Shown one piece after another: positions 12,174-24,815 of a stretch of 64,000 nucleotides of DNA. The DNA is from Corbicula japonica. Lineage: Eukaryota; Mollusca; Bivalvia; Venerida; Cyrenidae. Below the pieces are notes generated by a model. The model saw only the letters and a program-made list of their open reading frames with translations. It had not been told where the DNA came from and made no database searches. Made by a program: the position numbers and the translations under genes. The stretch is from assembly GCA_038501625.1 (NCBI GenBank), contig JAZAYU010000263.1, positions 620,001 to 684,000 on the forward strand. The letters run 5' to 3'. How positions within the stretch are numbered: position 1 is the first letter of the stretch; each line of letters starts with the position of its first letter.

Positions 12174-12506
12174 CTTTGATCAAACGGAGATTCTGATAAA
12201 GATAAATGATGAGCAATGAGATTTGTTTTTTACGTACAAAGCATAATCCATTTTGTGTCATACAATGTACAACTGTCATAAGAATGCGTTAATGTTTAAA
12301 AAGTGTCAATTACCAGGCGGATTGACATAAAACAATTATAATAAGCATCTAAAGAAAGAGAAAACATATAATGTGTTTTCACGAGGGCCGTCTAAAATGT
12401 AATTTAAATGTCATATCTGTTCTCATATTGATAAGTTAACATTCATTTCGAATTCACAAGTTTGCTATCAGTCTGCCGGTCATATCGTTACTGGTGGTCT
12501 TCATGC
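12174..12506. other. unassigned AT-rich sequence
   Basis: No feature was found between repeat R4 and the next inverted-repeat element. Confidence 0.5.
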
Positions 12507-13002
12507 TTGTAGCGCCGGAAAATGTCGCATCGCCGGGAAGCGTCATTATCTACGGGAAAATGTCGCACCGTCGCCGGGAAATGTCGCAATCTGCTGAAAA
12601 CGTCGTAAACCCCACTGCCGGTATATGTCGCATAGTTGACGGGAAATGTCGCAAAAAAATTCGCTGCCGGTATATGTCGCAACATCGACGGGAAATGTCG
12701 CAATTATTATTAATATTGCATCCTGATAATCTTCTAAAGAGAAAGCAACAAGTCATTAAGTATACATGTATTTGAATAGCGTATATTAAATTGATAGTGT
12801 TATTATAGCATATACATGTAATTGATTGTCTGGTTGCCATACAAATATCACAGCTATAATTTACATGTACAAATGTATATGGCTATTTATGAATACTTTC
12901 AACATTTCATTCAATTGTTCAAAGAACATATGCAGCTAAATATGATTACAAAATATTTTTATAATGAGCTTTGAATATAAATGTTTCTGGTATTGTTTAA
13001 CC

Positions 13003-13933
13003 GCCCCCCACCCCCGATCATGACGAATCGTAGTAGAAGCTTTGTTGGGTCTTCATAGGCGTAGTAGGGTCGAGGTAGTGTCTTATGATCGGGAAGCACT
13101 ACGCTCCTAACACGCTTATTTTGGACATGTTCAAAACAAGTGTAGTAGGATCGTAGCAAACAAGAATCAGGGTAGAAGCGTACACGGCGCGTGGTAGACG
13201 CAGCACAATTGTACCAGCAGCGGGAAAGGTTGGTGGTGAGGTCTTCTTTATAAATTAAATACAATTCAATTGGTCGTAGTAAAAGCGTATACCAGTAACA
13301 TCGTCGTACAGTATTGTGCAGTTTGTTTCATAGCGCTAATATTCGAATGTTAAAATGTAGCATCATTTGTAATGACGATCATTCGTACAGCTTTTTACAT
13401 CTAACTGGTTAAACTTCCCTGTAAATGAAAAAAAATACGCAAGCTCAATCTCCATTTAAATTTGTTTTTTGTTGAAACAAAGACAGATAAATAATCACTT
13501 ATACGTTTTTCATGTCGTAAAATAAAGTAAAATACGTTTCAGAAACCCAAAAGATATGCACATCATCGCTTAATCATACTAGAAGCGTAGTAGAATCCTA
13601 GTATGATCAGCACCGCCGTAGTGGTATCGCTGTACAGTCGTCTAGGACTTCGTAGCGTCGTTGTATGATCTTGAATGTCGTAGTAGAGGCGTACCGTAAA
13701 CGCAATAAACTCAGTAGATGGACGGCTGTAGTCTGTGTAACATCGTAGTAGAAGCTGGGTAGCAGCGTATAAGACGTAGTATCACCGTAGTGTTGTCGTA
13801 GTAAAGACCATCAACTGCCAAAATGCTCGACTTTGACCCTGACCGACGCCGATCAGCCTCGATCCATTTTTTTTCAGATCGTAGTATGATCGGGATGGTC
13901 GTCGTACAGTCGTCACCTTGTGTGAACGGGGAG
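13003..13933. repeat. degenerate CGTAGTA-rich interior of the TIR element
   Basis: Throughout this stretch, variants of GTAGTAGAAGCGTA, CGTAGTA and TATGATC recur at irregular spacing, at higher GC than the flanks. It may be a decayed satellite or a second element inserted inside the 12507-15015 element. The open frame at 12959-13264 (-) is explained by the repeats. Confidence 0.6.
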
Positions 13934-14408
13934 TAAGTTTATTACAAACTCTGTTATGGTAAAATCACAATTGCTTGATTAAAACAATGATCAAATCAAT
14001 GATTAACCATTAACGATATACATGTAATAATTAAGCAAAATAATGATGCATCAATACATGCATGACGGGCCCAGAACAAAATTACTTGGGGGATCTAAAG
14101 CTGAGTTTTGCTCATGTTTGAAACAGCTGAGTGCTTTTCGGGTTTATTTATTTTCTGGTCGCTTCTCAGCCAACTTGGGAGCTTTAGCCCCACCCCTCCA
14201 AAAATGACTTTACCGATCCGAGGAAAGCCATGACATTATGTGTATGCCTTGTCCACGAAGCCAGTAAAAGAGGAAAAAGACACGAAAGGAAATTTGAATT
14301 TCTGCATATATGAAGATATGGCAACAAGAGGTATAATATTGATTAATATCCTATACAAGTGCGGATTACTAGCGAATTCAGAGGCCCAAGGCGCACCCAG
14401 CGCACGCT

Positions 14409-14423
14409 CCCCCCCCCCCCCCC
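14409..14423. repeat. homopolymer run of 15 C
   Basis: Fifteen consecutive C; the length is prone to assembly error. Confidence 0.95.
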
Positions 14424-15840
14424 TAAAAGTGCTGGACTTTTCAACCTTGATGACAAACACTTATAACGTTTTATGTAATAATTTTCATTTAAAACCCTAT
14501 GTTTACATAAAATTAAAGCACAACATCTATTTCAAATGGAACAAAAAATATTTGACTTTGCAAGCATACTAGTGTCTCTGGTTGAAAAAAGGTTATTTAT
14601 TGTTCACGTCCCTCTAACCAGAAATCCACACCCCCTCTAATCTGAGATCCTGGATCCGCTACTTATGATTTCCCAAATTCAATCAAACAAAAAATCCAAA
14701 TCACACAATCAATAAGCATTTTACAAACATTTAAACCAACGAGTTTACATTTTAATTCAATAAAAATCGTTATAATCGCATAAAAATTCAAAATTGCCAA
14801 ATTGCAATATTAATAATAATTGCGACATTTCCCCTCGATGTTGCGACATATACCGGCAGCGAATTTTTCTGCGACATTTCCCGTCAACAATGCGACATAT
14901 ACCGGCAGTGGGGTTTAAGACGTTTTCAGCAGATTGCGACATTTCCCGGCGACGGTGCGACATTTTCCGTAGATTATGACGTTTCCCGGCGATGCGACAT
15001 TTTCCGGCGCTACAATGCTATCAAAGTCTAAATATCCGTCATGTAATTCATACATTTTCATGATCTTTAACAATTATCGGCTAAGTATAACATAAAACAC
15101 TGTCCTACTAAAGAGCTGTTTTCACACAGAACAATGATAAAATATTTTATTTATTATCACATTTAAGATTAATTTAACAGATTATTGAAGACGAAAGATA
15201 CTTTAATAACGACACGTTTTAGTGTTTATCATGTTTGTTTTTTTTTTGTTATTGTTTTTAGGGGAGAGGGGGTTACGTCACTAGCTCGATCAGAATAAAA
15301 CGAAATGCACATTTGCATATTAACAAAGAGATACAAAATAAGTAATGACTTTAACAAGTCAGCTGTAAGATTATAAATGTAAGATAAAAGGTGAAATGAA
15401 CAATTGAAGAATGGCTACATCCAGCAGACACACAGCCAAAAATTATAAACCTTTCTTAGTGCTCTCTAACTCTAAGAGTATTTTACATCTTCATTCACCT
15501 ATAAAAAAAATGTTTAGCGCGAAATGAGTAATCTTATTCAAAACACTTATAAAATGAAATATTTGACAGATTCTTTATCATTAAAGATGTGCCATATGAA
15601 TATAAGTTATATGTTGCTTTTAAGTAGAGTAATGATTCCTCGCTTATTTTTAAGAATGTGTATGACTAATTTGAGCTGCACACTGCGTGACTGTCAGATA
15701 GTACCACACACACATATTTCCTCCTCTTGCGAGAGCATTTTCTCAAGCTTTATTTCTAATTTATAGCAAACATAATTGAGATAAAGACAATTTGTATCTT
15801 GCATGACTGTGAGGTGAAGATGGCAGAAAAAAATCTGTCA

Positions 15841-15951
15841 CCGACACTTTTGTTAGAAGCGTTCTGATTGGTCGAACGATTTGTGTGCAAAGTATTTTCC
15901 GGACTAAGTCAAAAGTTCTACCAATCGGAACGCTCCGGACAAAAGCGTCGG
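15841..15951. repeat. short foldback (inverted arms of about 37 bp)
   Basis: The left arm around AGCGTTCTGATTGGTCGAAC (15857-15876) is mirrored by GTTCTACCAATCGGAACGCT (15915-15934). Pairing extends outward through CCGACACTTTTG against CAAAAGCGTCGG. A spacer of about 38 bases separates the arms. It is probably a small MITE. The 129-codon frame on the - strand (15904-16293) overlaps it and has no recognised domain. Confidence 0.75.
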
Positions 15952-16879
15952 GGAATTCCGGAAGTCGGACTGGGGTGAAGAATCTATGAATAAAATAAAC
16001 TCCGGAGGCCGTTTTCTGTTAAATATTACACGTATTTTGAGCTTTTGGTGAGCATTTTTGACAGTTACTGTTAGATCAGATCCTGTTGTGTTAATCAAAC
16101 AGCTGTCAAGCTGGAACCCTCCGTATTGTAGGAAAATCAGCCTCTCGAACGGAGGTAGGGTCCGTAGCCGTTCCTGACCAATATTCAATAATATACATAG
16201 AAATATATTTTTAGAATACGTTTTTGACGGTGTATTTTCGCATCCTTTGATAGAATGGAATAATATTAGTGACTTGACACCATGTTTACACAAATATGCG
16301 TATTAGTAAGGGTTGGCAGTGGATGGGGTGGCTGGTCAAGCGCCAGTGGAATAAATCACGTGGAAATACTTATCCGGTATGCAAGAAAACACATTAAAAG
16401 TCAGGAAACATTGAAATTCAACCTCATAAATGAGGTCTTCAATTTGTATTATTAAATGCAAGGACCCAAATCAAAACAATCACATCAAATATATGGACTA
16501 CTGTTACAAAATTGCGACCAGCCAAAAATTCTTGAATTTTCGGTTAATATTTGTAAGTAAACATATGAAAGATACATTCTTGGAAAATAACACCTTTATC
16601 AATAAAATGAAGTTCATAGAAACTACTTACTAATAGTTAGTTCTACTGTCATTAATTTAGAAAAACAACTTTAGTCAACTGAAAGAACCTAGTGTCAGCT
16701 ATATGTGTATTTTGTTAAACAATGACAATATAACAATACTGTTTAATCATAAATAATATACATAATCATTTTAAAGAATTTTTAATAGGAAACTCTAGCA
16801 ACCTCCGAGTTATTACACCGGGCAACATAGCTCGAGTGATTCTATCAATTCCAAGCACATTGTGCCACAACCTTGTAGC
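15952..16879. other. unassigned AT-rich sequence
   Basis: No supported gene. Only chance-length open frames are present. Confidence 0.5.
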
Positions 16880-17192
16880 ATTTGAAACCCACTGTGAATA
16901 AGGCCAATTATGGAAAAGACCCTGTTAGTGATATTTGTGCAAATGTGAAAATGTGCAGGCTTGGTTTGAGTAAGCATGTTTTGAGGGCAGTAATGGAAAT
17001 GCATTATAATGCCCAAGCAGACCAATTCCGGTTGAGCGCATCTCAATATTTACTGCAGGGAACATTTCACTTTTGATGCATACCAGACGGTGGTGTACAT
17101 ATTGCGGTGAACATGCAATGTGGTATTTTCAGATTAACACCATTCCATGAGCAGCTGCATTTGGTCCCCAGACAAAAGAATGAAATCAAACA
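16880..17192 (+). repeat. R1 repeat copy (diverged)
   Basis: The R1 landmarks are present in order but with many substitutions: GGCTTGGTTTGAGTAAGC, GGTTGAGCGCATCTCAATAT, GATTAACACCATTCCATGAG and GGTCCCCAGACAAAAGAATG. Confidence 0.75.
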
Positions 17193-17456
17193 TTCTTATA
17201 TTGTTATAGGATTTAAACAATAGAAATGTCCTTAATCCTAGAAATAAAATTAGTATTTAACGAAATTGAATGCGTCGTCTAAAAGCTACTAAATTGCAGC
17301 AATATTACATTCTTGACGCCGAAACGCGACAGATATGGATATAATCTTTCGAATAATAGCGTCTGCAAATGATGAGTACCACTAAAATATTGTTTATTTC
17401 CGCACATCAAGAAATTCTTCTCTTCGAGACAATTTAATATTCTTCATAGACAGTGC

Positions 17457-17551
17457 CCAAGGTTATAAAACTGAGCAGTCGCCATTTCAGCCAATTAGAT
17501 GCTTGAGATTTGAGACTGGTTTCCAATCTCAGCTTTATAACATTCAGCCCA
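17457..17551 (+). repeat. R3 palindromic repeat, deleted copy
   Basis: This corresponds to one arm plus a short stub of the other arm of the palindrome at 47532-47682. Shared blocks are GTCGCCATTTCAGCCAAT and GCTTGAGATTTGAGACTGG. The deletion leaves the short inverted ends AAGGTTATAAAACTGAG and CTCAGCTTTATAAC. Confidence 0.8.
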
Positions 17552-17882
17552 GGCTGCATAATAACTACTATTACTGAAGAAAAGAGACACATGTTGGGAT
17601 CATCCCATTTACGAGAAACATAAATAACACAGTTGTTGTAAAGCTGCCTATTCACAGTTCAGAGTGGAAAACATCAATGTCTCAGATGTGGTTAATATTC
17701 ATTGCTCCACTTTGTGATGGTTATTAATTACTAAACAGTAGAACATTTCTCCGAAAATAAGGAATAATCAGTTCATTTTATTAACTGTTAAGGGCGTATT
17801 TTATTGCGTTCGTAACGCCAGTACACATTTGTTTTTTTCATATGTACACCCATTAGTTGAATAGGTAAGAAATTTTGTTTTT

Positions 17883-18210
17883 GCAGTGTAGGATAGAAAT
17901 ATATTTCACCGAATGAGCTCCGGAATTCGTACTATCACTGGTTAAAACATTTTTTTTCTTTTTTTATATTATGCTTTTATATGCTTTTAGACATGGCGCA
18001 AAAACCGCTTGCTTATGAGATAACGTCATGACGTCAAATATAGAAATATGAGCCCGTTTTCTAAACGTTCTCATTTGGTATGCGTTTTGGTAGGATTACT
18101 AACGTTAACAAATCAGTGAATTCAAAAATATTCCACTGTTTGAAAACAGTGAAATACCACTTTTATTTCACCGGGAAAATTCTATAATTTCACTGCCAAG
18201 CGTAAAATAA
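17883..18210 (+). repeat. R4 repeat, copy 2 with collapsed palindrome
   Basis: This copy aligns with 11729-12173. It keeps one palindrome arm (GATAGAAATATATTTCACCG), the CRE pair, the TTCCACTGTTTGAAAACAG hairpin and TTTCACCGGGAAAATTCTAT. Most of the other arm is gone. Loss of one arm is the usual decay route of long palindromes. Confidence 0.8.
18021..18036. promoter_or_regulatory. CRE octamer pair in R4 copy 2
   Basis: TAACGTCA is followed immediately by a perfect TGACGTCA, at the position homologous to 11969-11984. Confidence 0.4.
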
Positions 18211-18544
18211 TATGCATTTATTAAATGATAGATAACATTAATGAAAAATTGATAAATATTTAATTCCCTGATACTTAATCAGGCACCTTTTTAGCGGTAA
18301 AAGGCTTTGATCCAAGACTTGCAATTTAAAATGACTATGTTTCCATTGATTTTAAAATATTTAAATTTTAAATTAAAACAAACTAAAATAACATCTACAA
18401 AAGTTAACAAGTGTTTGAAATGTATCTCAAATTATTTGACAATAACTACTTCATGATGGATGAAATAAATTGATTATGAGGAGGGGTTCTATAAAAGCAA
18501 ACATGCGCATTTTATTTCCCCCGCAAAAAAAATGATAATAAAGT

Positions 18545-19826
18545 CTAAAACTTTCCGTACTTGATACTTATTTTGATTTCAATAAGTATTTAAATTGAAT
18601 GCGATTAATTAATTGCCTAGGAGACATGTAAGCACATCTTCCTTTAGAATTGTAAATTATTCATTGTACAATCGATCTCCTTATTGACGATCTCACTTCT
18701 TAAAAGTATTTTTGTCTCTTTCTTTCATATCATGCTACAGATATTGGACATTTGAATAAGTTCCTTTTGCTCGATCGCCAGTAAATCAAAGAGAAAAAGC
18801 CAATTTCTTTTCCGCATTAGCTTCGTTTGGACAATATCGGTAGGAACCTTATGGAAATCATGTTGGGAATTATCCTTTGAAGATTGGAGCTGAAATTGTT
18901 TGGTGTTTTACTTTCAGAATGACATTCGTAGCATTTGTCTGTCACTGGCGGTTAACAGGCGGTAACACAAAGCTGCTCTTTCTCATTAATTGCTAACAGA
19001 GAAGTAGTTTTAACACTTACTTCAAAAGGCAGATCATTCGATAATAGCATTGAAATATTATGTCCTATTGTCTTCACAATAAATAGAATTTTTGAAATTT
19101 GTGAACAAACAATGATGCCAAATAATAGTTTGAAGAATTTTGTTTTTGTACATTTCTGCTATTGCTTTCTGAATTATATTCTAACACATTGATGTCCTTT
19201 TTCCCGTGACAGTAATTATTGATTAGTCTGTTTTCAACATGTTAGGGAAAAAAATGTCTACAAATTTAACTTTTATTTGGTTTTTGCATGACACTAAACA
19301 TGGGAAAGTTTATGTTCTTAAAGTAATAGGTAAAGCCACAAAAAAATTACAGAAAACAAAATTAATGAACTGAATGAGATCTTGATTTAACACACCTAAC
19401 CCACTCCAGCTCTTTGATAAGTCTTTAATAAATTGTTAGAGTGCACGATGTGAAAACATAATAAAGACTTATAGAACGCCAGAAAATTATTTGATTTCAA
19501 AATTCTATTCTGTTCAGGTACATCCATTCTTTTATCTGGAGACCCCTCGCCGCTGAACATGGAACGGTATTAATTTAATATGAAAATACCACATTGAAGG
19601 TTTCATGTCCAACGCCGTATGCACACCATCGTCCTGGATGGTCATAGTTGTACTTTTAATTGGTGTAAATATTGAGTTGCGCTTAACCCGGGGCTAGGCG
19701 GCGTGGGCAGTAATATGCATTCGTTTTCCATCACTGTCCATGAACAGGCTCAATCAAACCGAGCCTGCAATAGTTTCATATTTGTCGTGTGCGATGTTTT
19801 TCAAAGTTCCGTTTTCATCTATTTAT
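18545..19826 (-). repeat. R1-long dispersed repeat, copy B
   Basis: Inverted partner of 298-1550. The reverse complement shows the same order of blocks, including ATTAATTAATTGCCTAGG near the distal end and the CGCCGCTGAACATGGAA block near the R1 core. This copy retains R1 core sequence that copy A has lost, such as ATTGAGTTGCGCTTAACCC. A (GAAA)n tract begins at its boundary. Confidence 0.75.
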
Positions 19827-19832
19827 ACATGT

Positions 19833-19927
<95 letters not shown>
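19833..19927. repeat. (GAAA)n microsatellite
   Basis: About 24 uninterrupted GAAA units. A short remnant of the same tract (TTTCTTTCTC) is next to the inverted partner repeat at about 23350. Confidence 0.97.
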
Positions 19928-20185
19928 CGGCGAAGCAGACATAGTTTAGTAATTTTATGTTGTTATAGCTGTTGTCGAACCATCTCTGCCTTCTTTGTAA
20001 GGCCTATGGATTTAGCGACCGAGTCAATAAAATCCCATAAATTCATTGAAAGTGTCTGTCCAAAAAATGTTGAAGCTGTTGCAACAATTATGTCTGGTGA
20101 CAATACTTTTATTAATGAAGCAATGTCTTGCATTAAATCTTGATCTTCATTAATACAGTTTCAAATACCTTTTATAGAGTTAAAG
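19928..20185 (+). repeat. inverted repeat pair, left member
   Basis: It matches 23080-23345 in reverse complement, with shared blocks CGAAGCAGACATAGTTTAG, TGTTGAAGCTGTTGCAACAA and GAAGCAATGT. A frame in this copy reads MDLATESIKSHKFIESVC and on for about 46 codons, but it is closed in the other copy. Coding is not supported. Confidence 0.7.
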
Positions 20186-20744
20186 CTCAAGACGAAAACG
20201 ATTATAAATATAACAATAACAGTTTGTTACAAAAGCGAAATCTACCAACTTTCCGTAAATTATCTTTTAAAAAATATCCATCCCGACTATTGAAAGCGGG
20301 GCCTCGCCTTGGAAGGCAAGTGTGATAACAACTACAGCAGAGACCATTGGTGTTTTGGAGTTTAAATTAATAATCAGTATCAAAGGAACTAGAAAGGAAC
20401 CAGTAAAATCTAGAAACATCTGCACTTCTCTGTCGTTTTACTCTGTGTTTTGTTATAGTAATGTTTACCTGATACCCATAGCGAATATTCCATATAAAAT
20501 CGTTTTAAGCTATTTTTGACTTGGCTGATTATATACATGTACATGTATATCGTAAATATGTTTTCTGTCTTTCTGAAATTGGTCAAAGGTCCTTTCCACC
20601 TTTTTGCTGTGTGGAGTGCATGTATTTCCTGAGTTTGGCTATTCGTGATATTTTTATCGCGCACGCTATTTTTTCGGCGTTAGCTGTTTAAGTTCACTTT
20701 TGACCTAGTTTTTCGACCAATGAAATGTTGTAAATAATACTCGT

Positions 20745-20895
20745 ATTCTATTATTATGCAGAGCGAAAATCAAATAAACTATTTCGATTGGTAGCTATTT
20801 ACACCAGAGAGGCATCTAGCAGGGTGGAGAGGTATCTAGTGGGATTTTTATTATTATGCAGCGGAAAAATCAAATAGATTAGTTCGATTGGTTGT
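20745..20895 (+). repeat. local direct duplication of about 45 bp
   Basis: ATTATTATGCAG, then AAAATCAAATA, then TTCGATTGGT occurs twice in order, about 100 bases apart. Confidence 0.7.
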
Positions 20896-21249
20896 TAGTG
20901 GGTGTTGTATTGGAGAAAAAACATAATAACGATTTAAGTAACCAGTTAAGTCAATATTGATGGCTTAAATACAAGTTAGAATTTTGTCACTGCATTACCA
21001 TTATTAGAATGTAAATTAACGTTACATGAGCATGGGGCTTCGAAGTTGAACGAGAAACCTTAAGGTTTATCGCAACTGTGTTAGTATCCTTTTCATGTAA
21101 GGTTAATGCATACATTGCTAAATGTTTATGAAAATATATATTTTTAACAATAATAACGCTTTACAAAACTTTAACAAGGTTAAAACACGTATTTGATATG
21201 TAGAGCCTATGCAAATTCTATATTGCAATATTAACACAGAACTGCACTT

Positions 21250-21430
21250 GCCCATTTATTGGTTTATTCGCCGGTTCATTCATTCGTCCGGTCGTTAATC
21301 GTCCGCTTTCCATCAACCGATCGTCCGTCGGTCGGTCCTTTCTTTCATCCCTTCCTCCCTCTCTACGTTCATTTGTCCTTTTATCCATCTGAACGTCCAT
21401 CCATCCGTCCATTCACATTTATCCCGAGTA
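21250..21430. repeat. degenerate CCATC/CGTC low-complexity tract
   Basis: Short variants of CCATCCATCCGTCC and GTCGGTCGGTCC form an imperfect tetranucleotide-derived tract. It explains overlapping open frames on both strands here. Confidence 0.7.
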
Positions 21431-21524
21431 GTCTGTTTCATTGAACCTTTTCCATAAAATGCTCATTTGGTTGTAAAGCCTTACATAATATTATCTGAAA
21501 TGTTTTCTTTAATCACTTTTTATA

Positions 21525-21600
21525 CGCCCGTCTAAAAAAGGTCGTATTATGGGAACACCCATGGCGGGCAGGCGAGCGGGCGTCCAACCTCCGGGCTGCT
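21525..21600 (+). repeat. CGCCCGTC-type dispersed repeat fragment
   Basis: ACGCCCGTCTAAAAAAGG, then GGTCGTATTATGGG, then GGCGGGCAGGCGAGCGGGCG. This phrase resembles a dispersed repeat I associate with mollusc genomes. That is from memory and could not be checked here. Confidence 0.45.
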
Positions 21601-23079
21601 TCAACAGCGATAAATTAATATAATCATTCAACCTGCGAAATATATTAATTCTATTTATTGATACTCAAAAAGAGCTGTGCGTGGTTACCTAAATATTTTG
21701 ATTTTTTAGATAAGGGCCGACAAATATGCACCCGACCCGGTCCGAAAAAATGCCGCATTGGTCATATTAAAATCTGTAAGTGAATCCTGTTGTAGCAAAA
21801 CTGCAAACAAGCAAATCAGACATGAGGGTTATTGCTAACTTGTACATAATAGCTCTTTAAACAGCCATATTTATTAAACCTTTCTTTTAAACGATGCAAA
21901 TAATGCTTTTTATAACCATAACTCTGGAACCAATACCGATTTGAGACCTGAACAGATCTTATTTGTTTAAAAAGCAAGCATTGGTACATTAAATATATCT
22001 TTATTGGTATCAAATACTAGAAATAACACTAAGATGGCCGTTGGTCCACCAAAGTCCCCTTCTGGATAACATCATTACACAATGACCATACAAACGTATT
22101 TCTTAATTATGTTCGTTTGAAGACTCTCGCTCAAGCAGAGCAACTGGATCATGAGGCAGAATAGATCGTGTCGTCACAATTAAAAAAATCACACATGTTT
22201 AAAGCTTCTGGCCATTAGAAAAAATATATATATGTCAACCCTGTAATTACATTTAATTAAAAACTTATCATTTTTGATAATCAGTACTGTATATGTTACC
22301 TAAAGAGAAAAAAATCAACACACAAGTAGCTTAATTTTTTTAAACTCACAAAACGATTGAAATCGGCACAGGTTAAAAGAAATTTCAGAAGAAACTTCAT
22401 TTAGAATAACTTGCCTTAAACCTTATATGAAGCACACGATTTAATTCACTTTAATTCTACATTTATGCACAATAAACGAACTGATTTCTTAGTTAAACTA
22501 TACAAAATGATCACTTAAGGTTGAAGGTCGTACACAATGTCAAATTAATGAAACGTTAGTGTCAAAATATAAAATGTATAAATCCTGCATAGAATGCAGA
22601 GAGTCAGCCTGTGCATCAAAACTGGTGAGCAGAGAGGCCGCCGGTGCCCCAATTAAACCGAAAGTAAAGGGTTTTGGTTAATCTATTAATATTTCAACAT
22701 ATTTGTTAGTATTTTTTGGAAGAATATTGAAGAAATGAATAAAATATATCGCTTGATACGTAAGATATCAAATCAAACACTCGTTATAGACTGCGGAAAA
22801 GCGGGATCTGTGCTCTACGTCTTTGTATCGTCAACTAGTTTCACTGAGATTTCGGACACAATCGCCGATATTTAAAATGTAAACACTACAATGCATAGTT
22901 TAGACATTCTAATGTTCCGTGCACAACCTTTTTTGTACAATAAACCTTAAATCTGTAACATTTGCGTCTGGAATCTTCGATATATGCTCTCTATCCAGTG
23001 TTAGAATAGCCGTTGCCCAAGCAAAGAAACAGCCGATATAGCGAATTTTGCAAAGAAACAGCCGATATGGATAGGCACC
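21601..23079. other. unassigned AT-rich sequence
   Basis: No gene was recognised. A 19-base phrase, GCAAAGAAACAGCCGATAT, occurs twice at about 23020-23060. Confidence 0.5.
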
Positions 23080-23362
23080 GTGTCTACAAGAGATATTTTA
23101 TTGAAACTGAATAAATGTAGATCAAGACTTAATGTAATACATTGCTTCTTTAATCGACTTGGTATTACTGTATGAAATTGTTGCAACAGCTTCAACATTT
23201 TTTTTGAAAGCCAATTTCAATGAATGTATAAGTTGTCATGATTCGGTCGCTTAATCTCTAGGTCATACTAAGAAGCCAGGGAGGGTTCGTCAACAGCTAT
23301 AACAAGTAAAATAAACTAACTAAACTGTGTCTGCTTCGCCTCGCTGTTTGTCTTTCTTTCTC
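23080..23362 (-). repeat. inverted repeat pair, right member
   Basis: Reverse-complement partner of 19928-20185, with a remnant of the adjoining GAAA tract at its outer end. The two members enclose about 2.9 kb of unrelated sequence. Confidence 0.7.
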
Positions 23363-23935
23363 ATATACATGTATATATAAATCTTTTCCATCAACGCCGT
23401 TTATCTTTTTTTAAAGATATCTCTTGTTCAATATTTTTTTTGTAACATAAGGAAGAATGAATGAACGGCTTTTCATACAAATAAGACTTTACTCGTAATG
23501 AATTTCAACCCTGTTCCAGATTGCTCAAATATTCTTTCTATTTGTATGGGACGTTGAATCACATCACCTCTGTCAATGAATAACCTATTGCGGGCAAATG
23601 TCATGCTTGAAAATTTATCCTTCAATTTGGCATTAACATGTTGATACACCCACTTATAAAAATTAAGGTTTGCATCAGCCATACTTCATTCGAGAAATTT
23701 CTAAATTGAAGAATTATTAAGCGAAATTTTAACGCTCCTCCTTCCCCATTTAATAATCGCGTGTGGGTATAAATAAAATGTATACAGTACTGAACATGAT
23801 AAAATTGACAATTTTTCCGATTCCGATCCGGTCCGCTTCCGATCCTAATGTCATCTATAACCGATCCGATTCCATTCCCATTGCGGTCCAATTCCAATTC
23901 GATTGCACTCCAATTTTTTTTTTTCACTTCAGACT

Positions 23936-24099
23936 ATGCGCTCCAAACGATCTGTACGCTCAAACCGATTCTTCCGATTCCGATCTTTTCGCTCCCGATT
24001 TTCATAGGTCATTAACAATGCGCTCCAAACGATCTTTACGCTCAAACTGATTCTTCCGATTCCGATCTTTTCGCTCCCGCTTTTCATTGGTCATTACTT
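23936..24099. repeat. 82-bp tandem repeat, two copies
   Basis: The unit starts ATGCGCTCCAAACGATCT and runs through CTTCCGATTCCGATC to the sequence after TTTTCGCTCCCG. The two copies differ at a few bases. Confidence 0.85.
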
Positions 24100-24632
24100 A
24101 TAACGCATCTCGCGTTGAAATCATTAGGGAAAAATAGTTTCTCTTTTAGTTTCGGACAGCGTTCATGGTTTATTTTTCATACTGAACTAAATAAATGTTT
24201 ACATTCAAAAAATTTTATTAGCATTAAAAACATTTCAGTTGTGAATCTCCTTACTAAATAAAAAAAACACATAAATTCCATAATGAAGCACGTGTGAATG
24301 TAATTGTTCCTTATTTCTTCCCGTTTGTAAGAAAAAATATTACGTATTTTCGCTTAAAGAGCACTTTATACAAAAAGGTTCCGAACTTAATTTCAATAAT
24401 ATCATGCGTGTGAATGACAAACACACCATTTACTATTATATGTTTTAAGTTTTATTTACAAAATTATAGTTAAATTAGTTTTTTATTACTTGTGTTTGAT
24501 AGCAGAAAACTCAATTAAATTATTGCCAAAAATTGCTTTCTTTAAAGTCGTTAACAGAATCGGAAGAAGCGATTCGGATCGCTACTATATATAACTGAAA
24601 AACTATAATTTGAAATAGAAGCGATCCGATCC

Positions 24633-24815
24633 GATCCGATCAAAACGCTCCGGTCTTTTCACTCCAAGCGACCCAAACGCTCAAAGCGATTCCGATCCGG
24701 TCAAGACGCTCCGGTCTGTTCACTCCAAGCGATTCAAACGTTCAAAGCGATTCCGATCCGGTCAAAATGCCCCGGTCTTTTCACTCCAAGCGATCCAAAC
24801 GCTCAAAGCGATTCG
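24633..24815. repeat. 61-bp tandem repeat, three copies
   Basis: Units start at 24633, 24694 and 24755 with GATCCGATC or GATCCGGTC, and contain CGCTCCGGTC and CACTCCAAGCGA. About two units are visible in the inverted copy near 28045-28170. Confidence 0.85.

Larger units (their letters stand above)
12507..15015. mobile_element. 2.5-kb element with 214-bp terminal inverted repeats
   Basis: Left arm 12507-12720 and right arm 14803-15015 are near-identical inverted copies starting TTGTAGCGCCGGAAAATGTC. Each arm is made of imperfect internal repeats of a unit like CGGGAAATGTCGCA, alternating with GCCGGTATATGTCGCA. The 2-kb interior has no transposase frame. A 3- or 4-base direct repeat (TGC or ATGC) flanks it, but one terminal base is ambiguous. 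Long repeat-filled arms around a non-coding core resemble foldback-type DNA transposons. The superfamily is unresolved. Confidence 0.75.

Noticed and set aside
12494..12840. Overlapping frames of 93 and 96 codons on both strands
   Set aside because: They run along the repeat-built terminal arm of the 2.5-kb element and recur in the opposite arm.
15904..16293. 129-codon - strand frame
   Set aside because: It overlaps a short foldback repeat, shows no domain and has no splice context.
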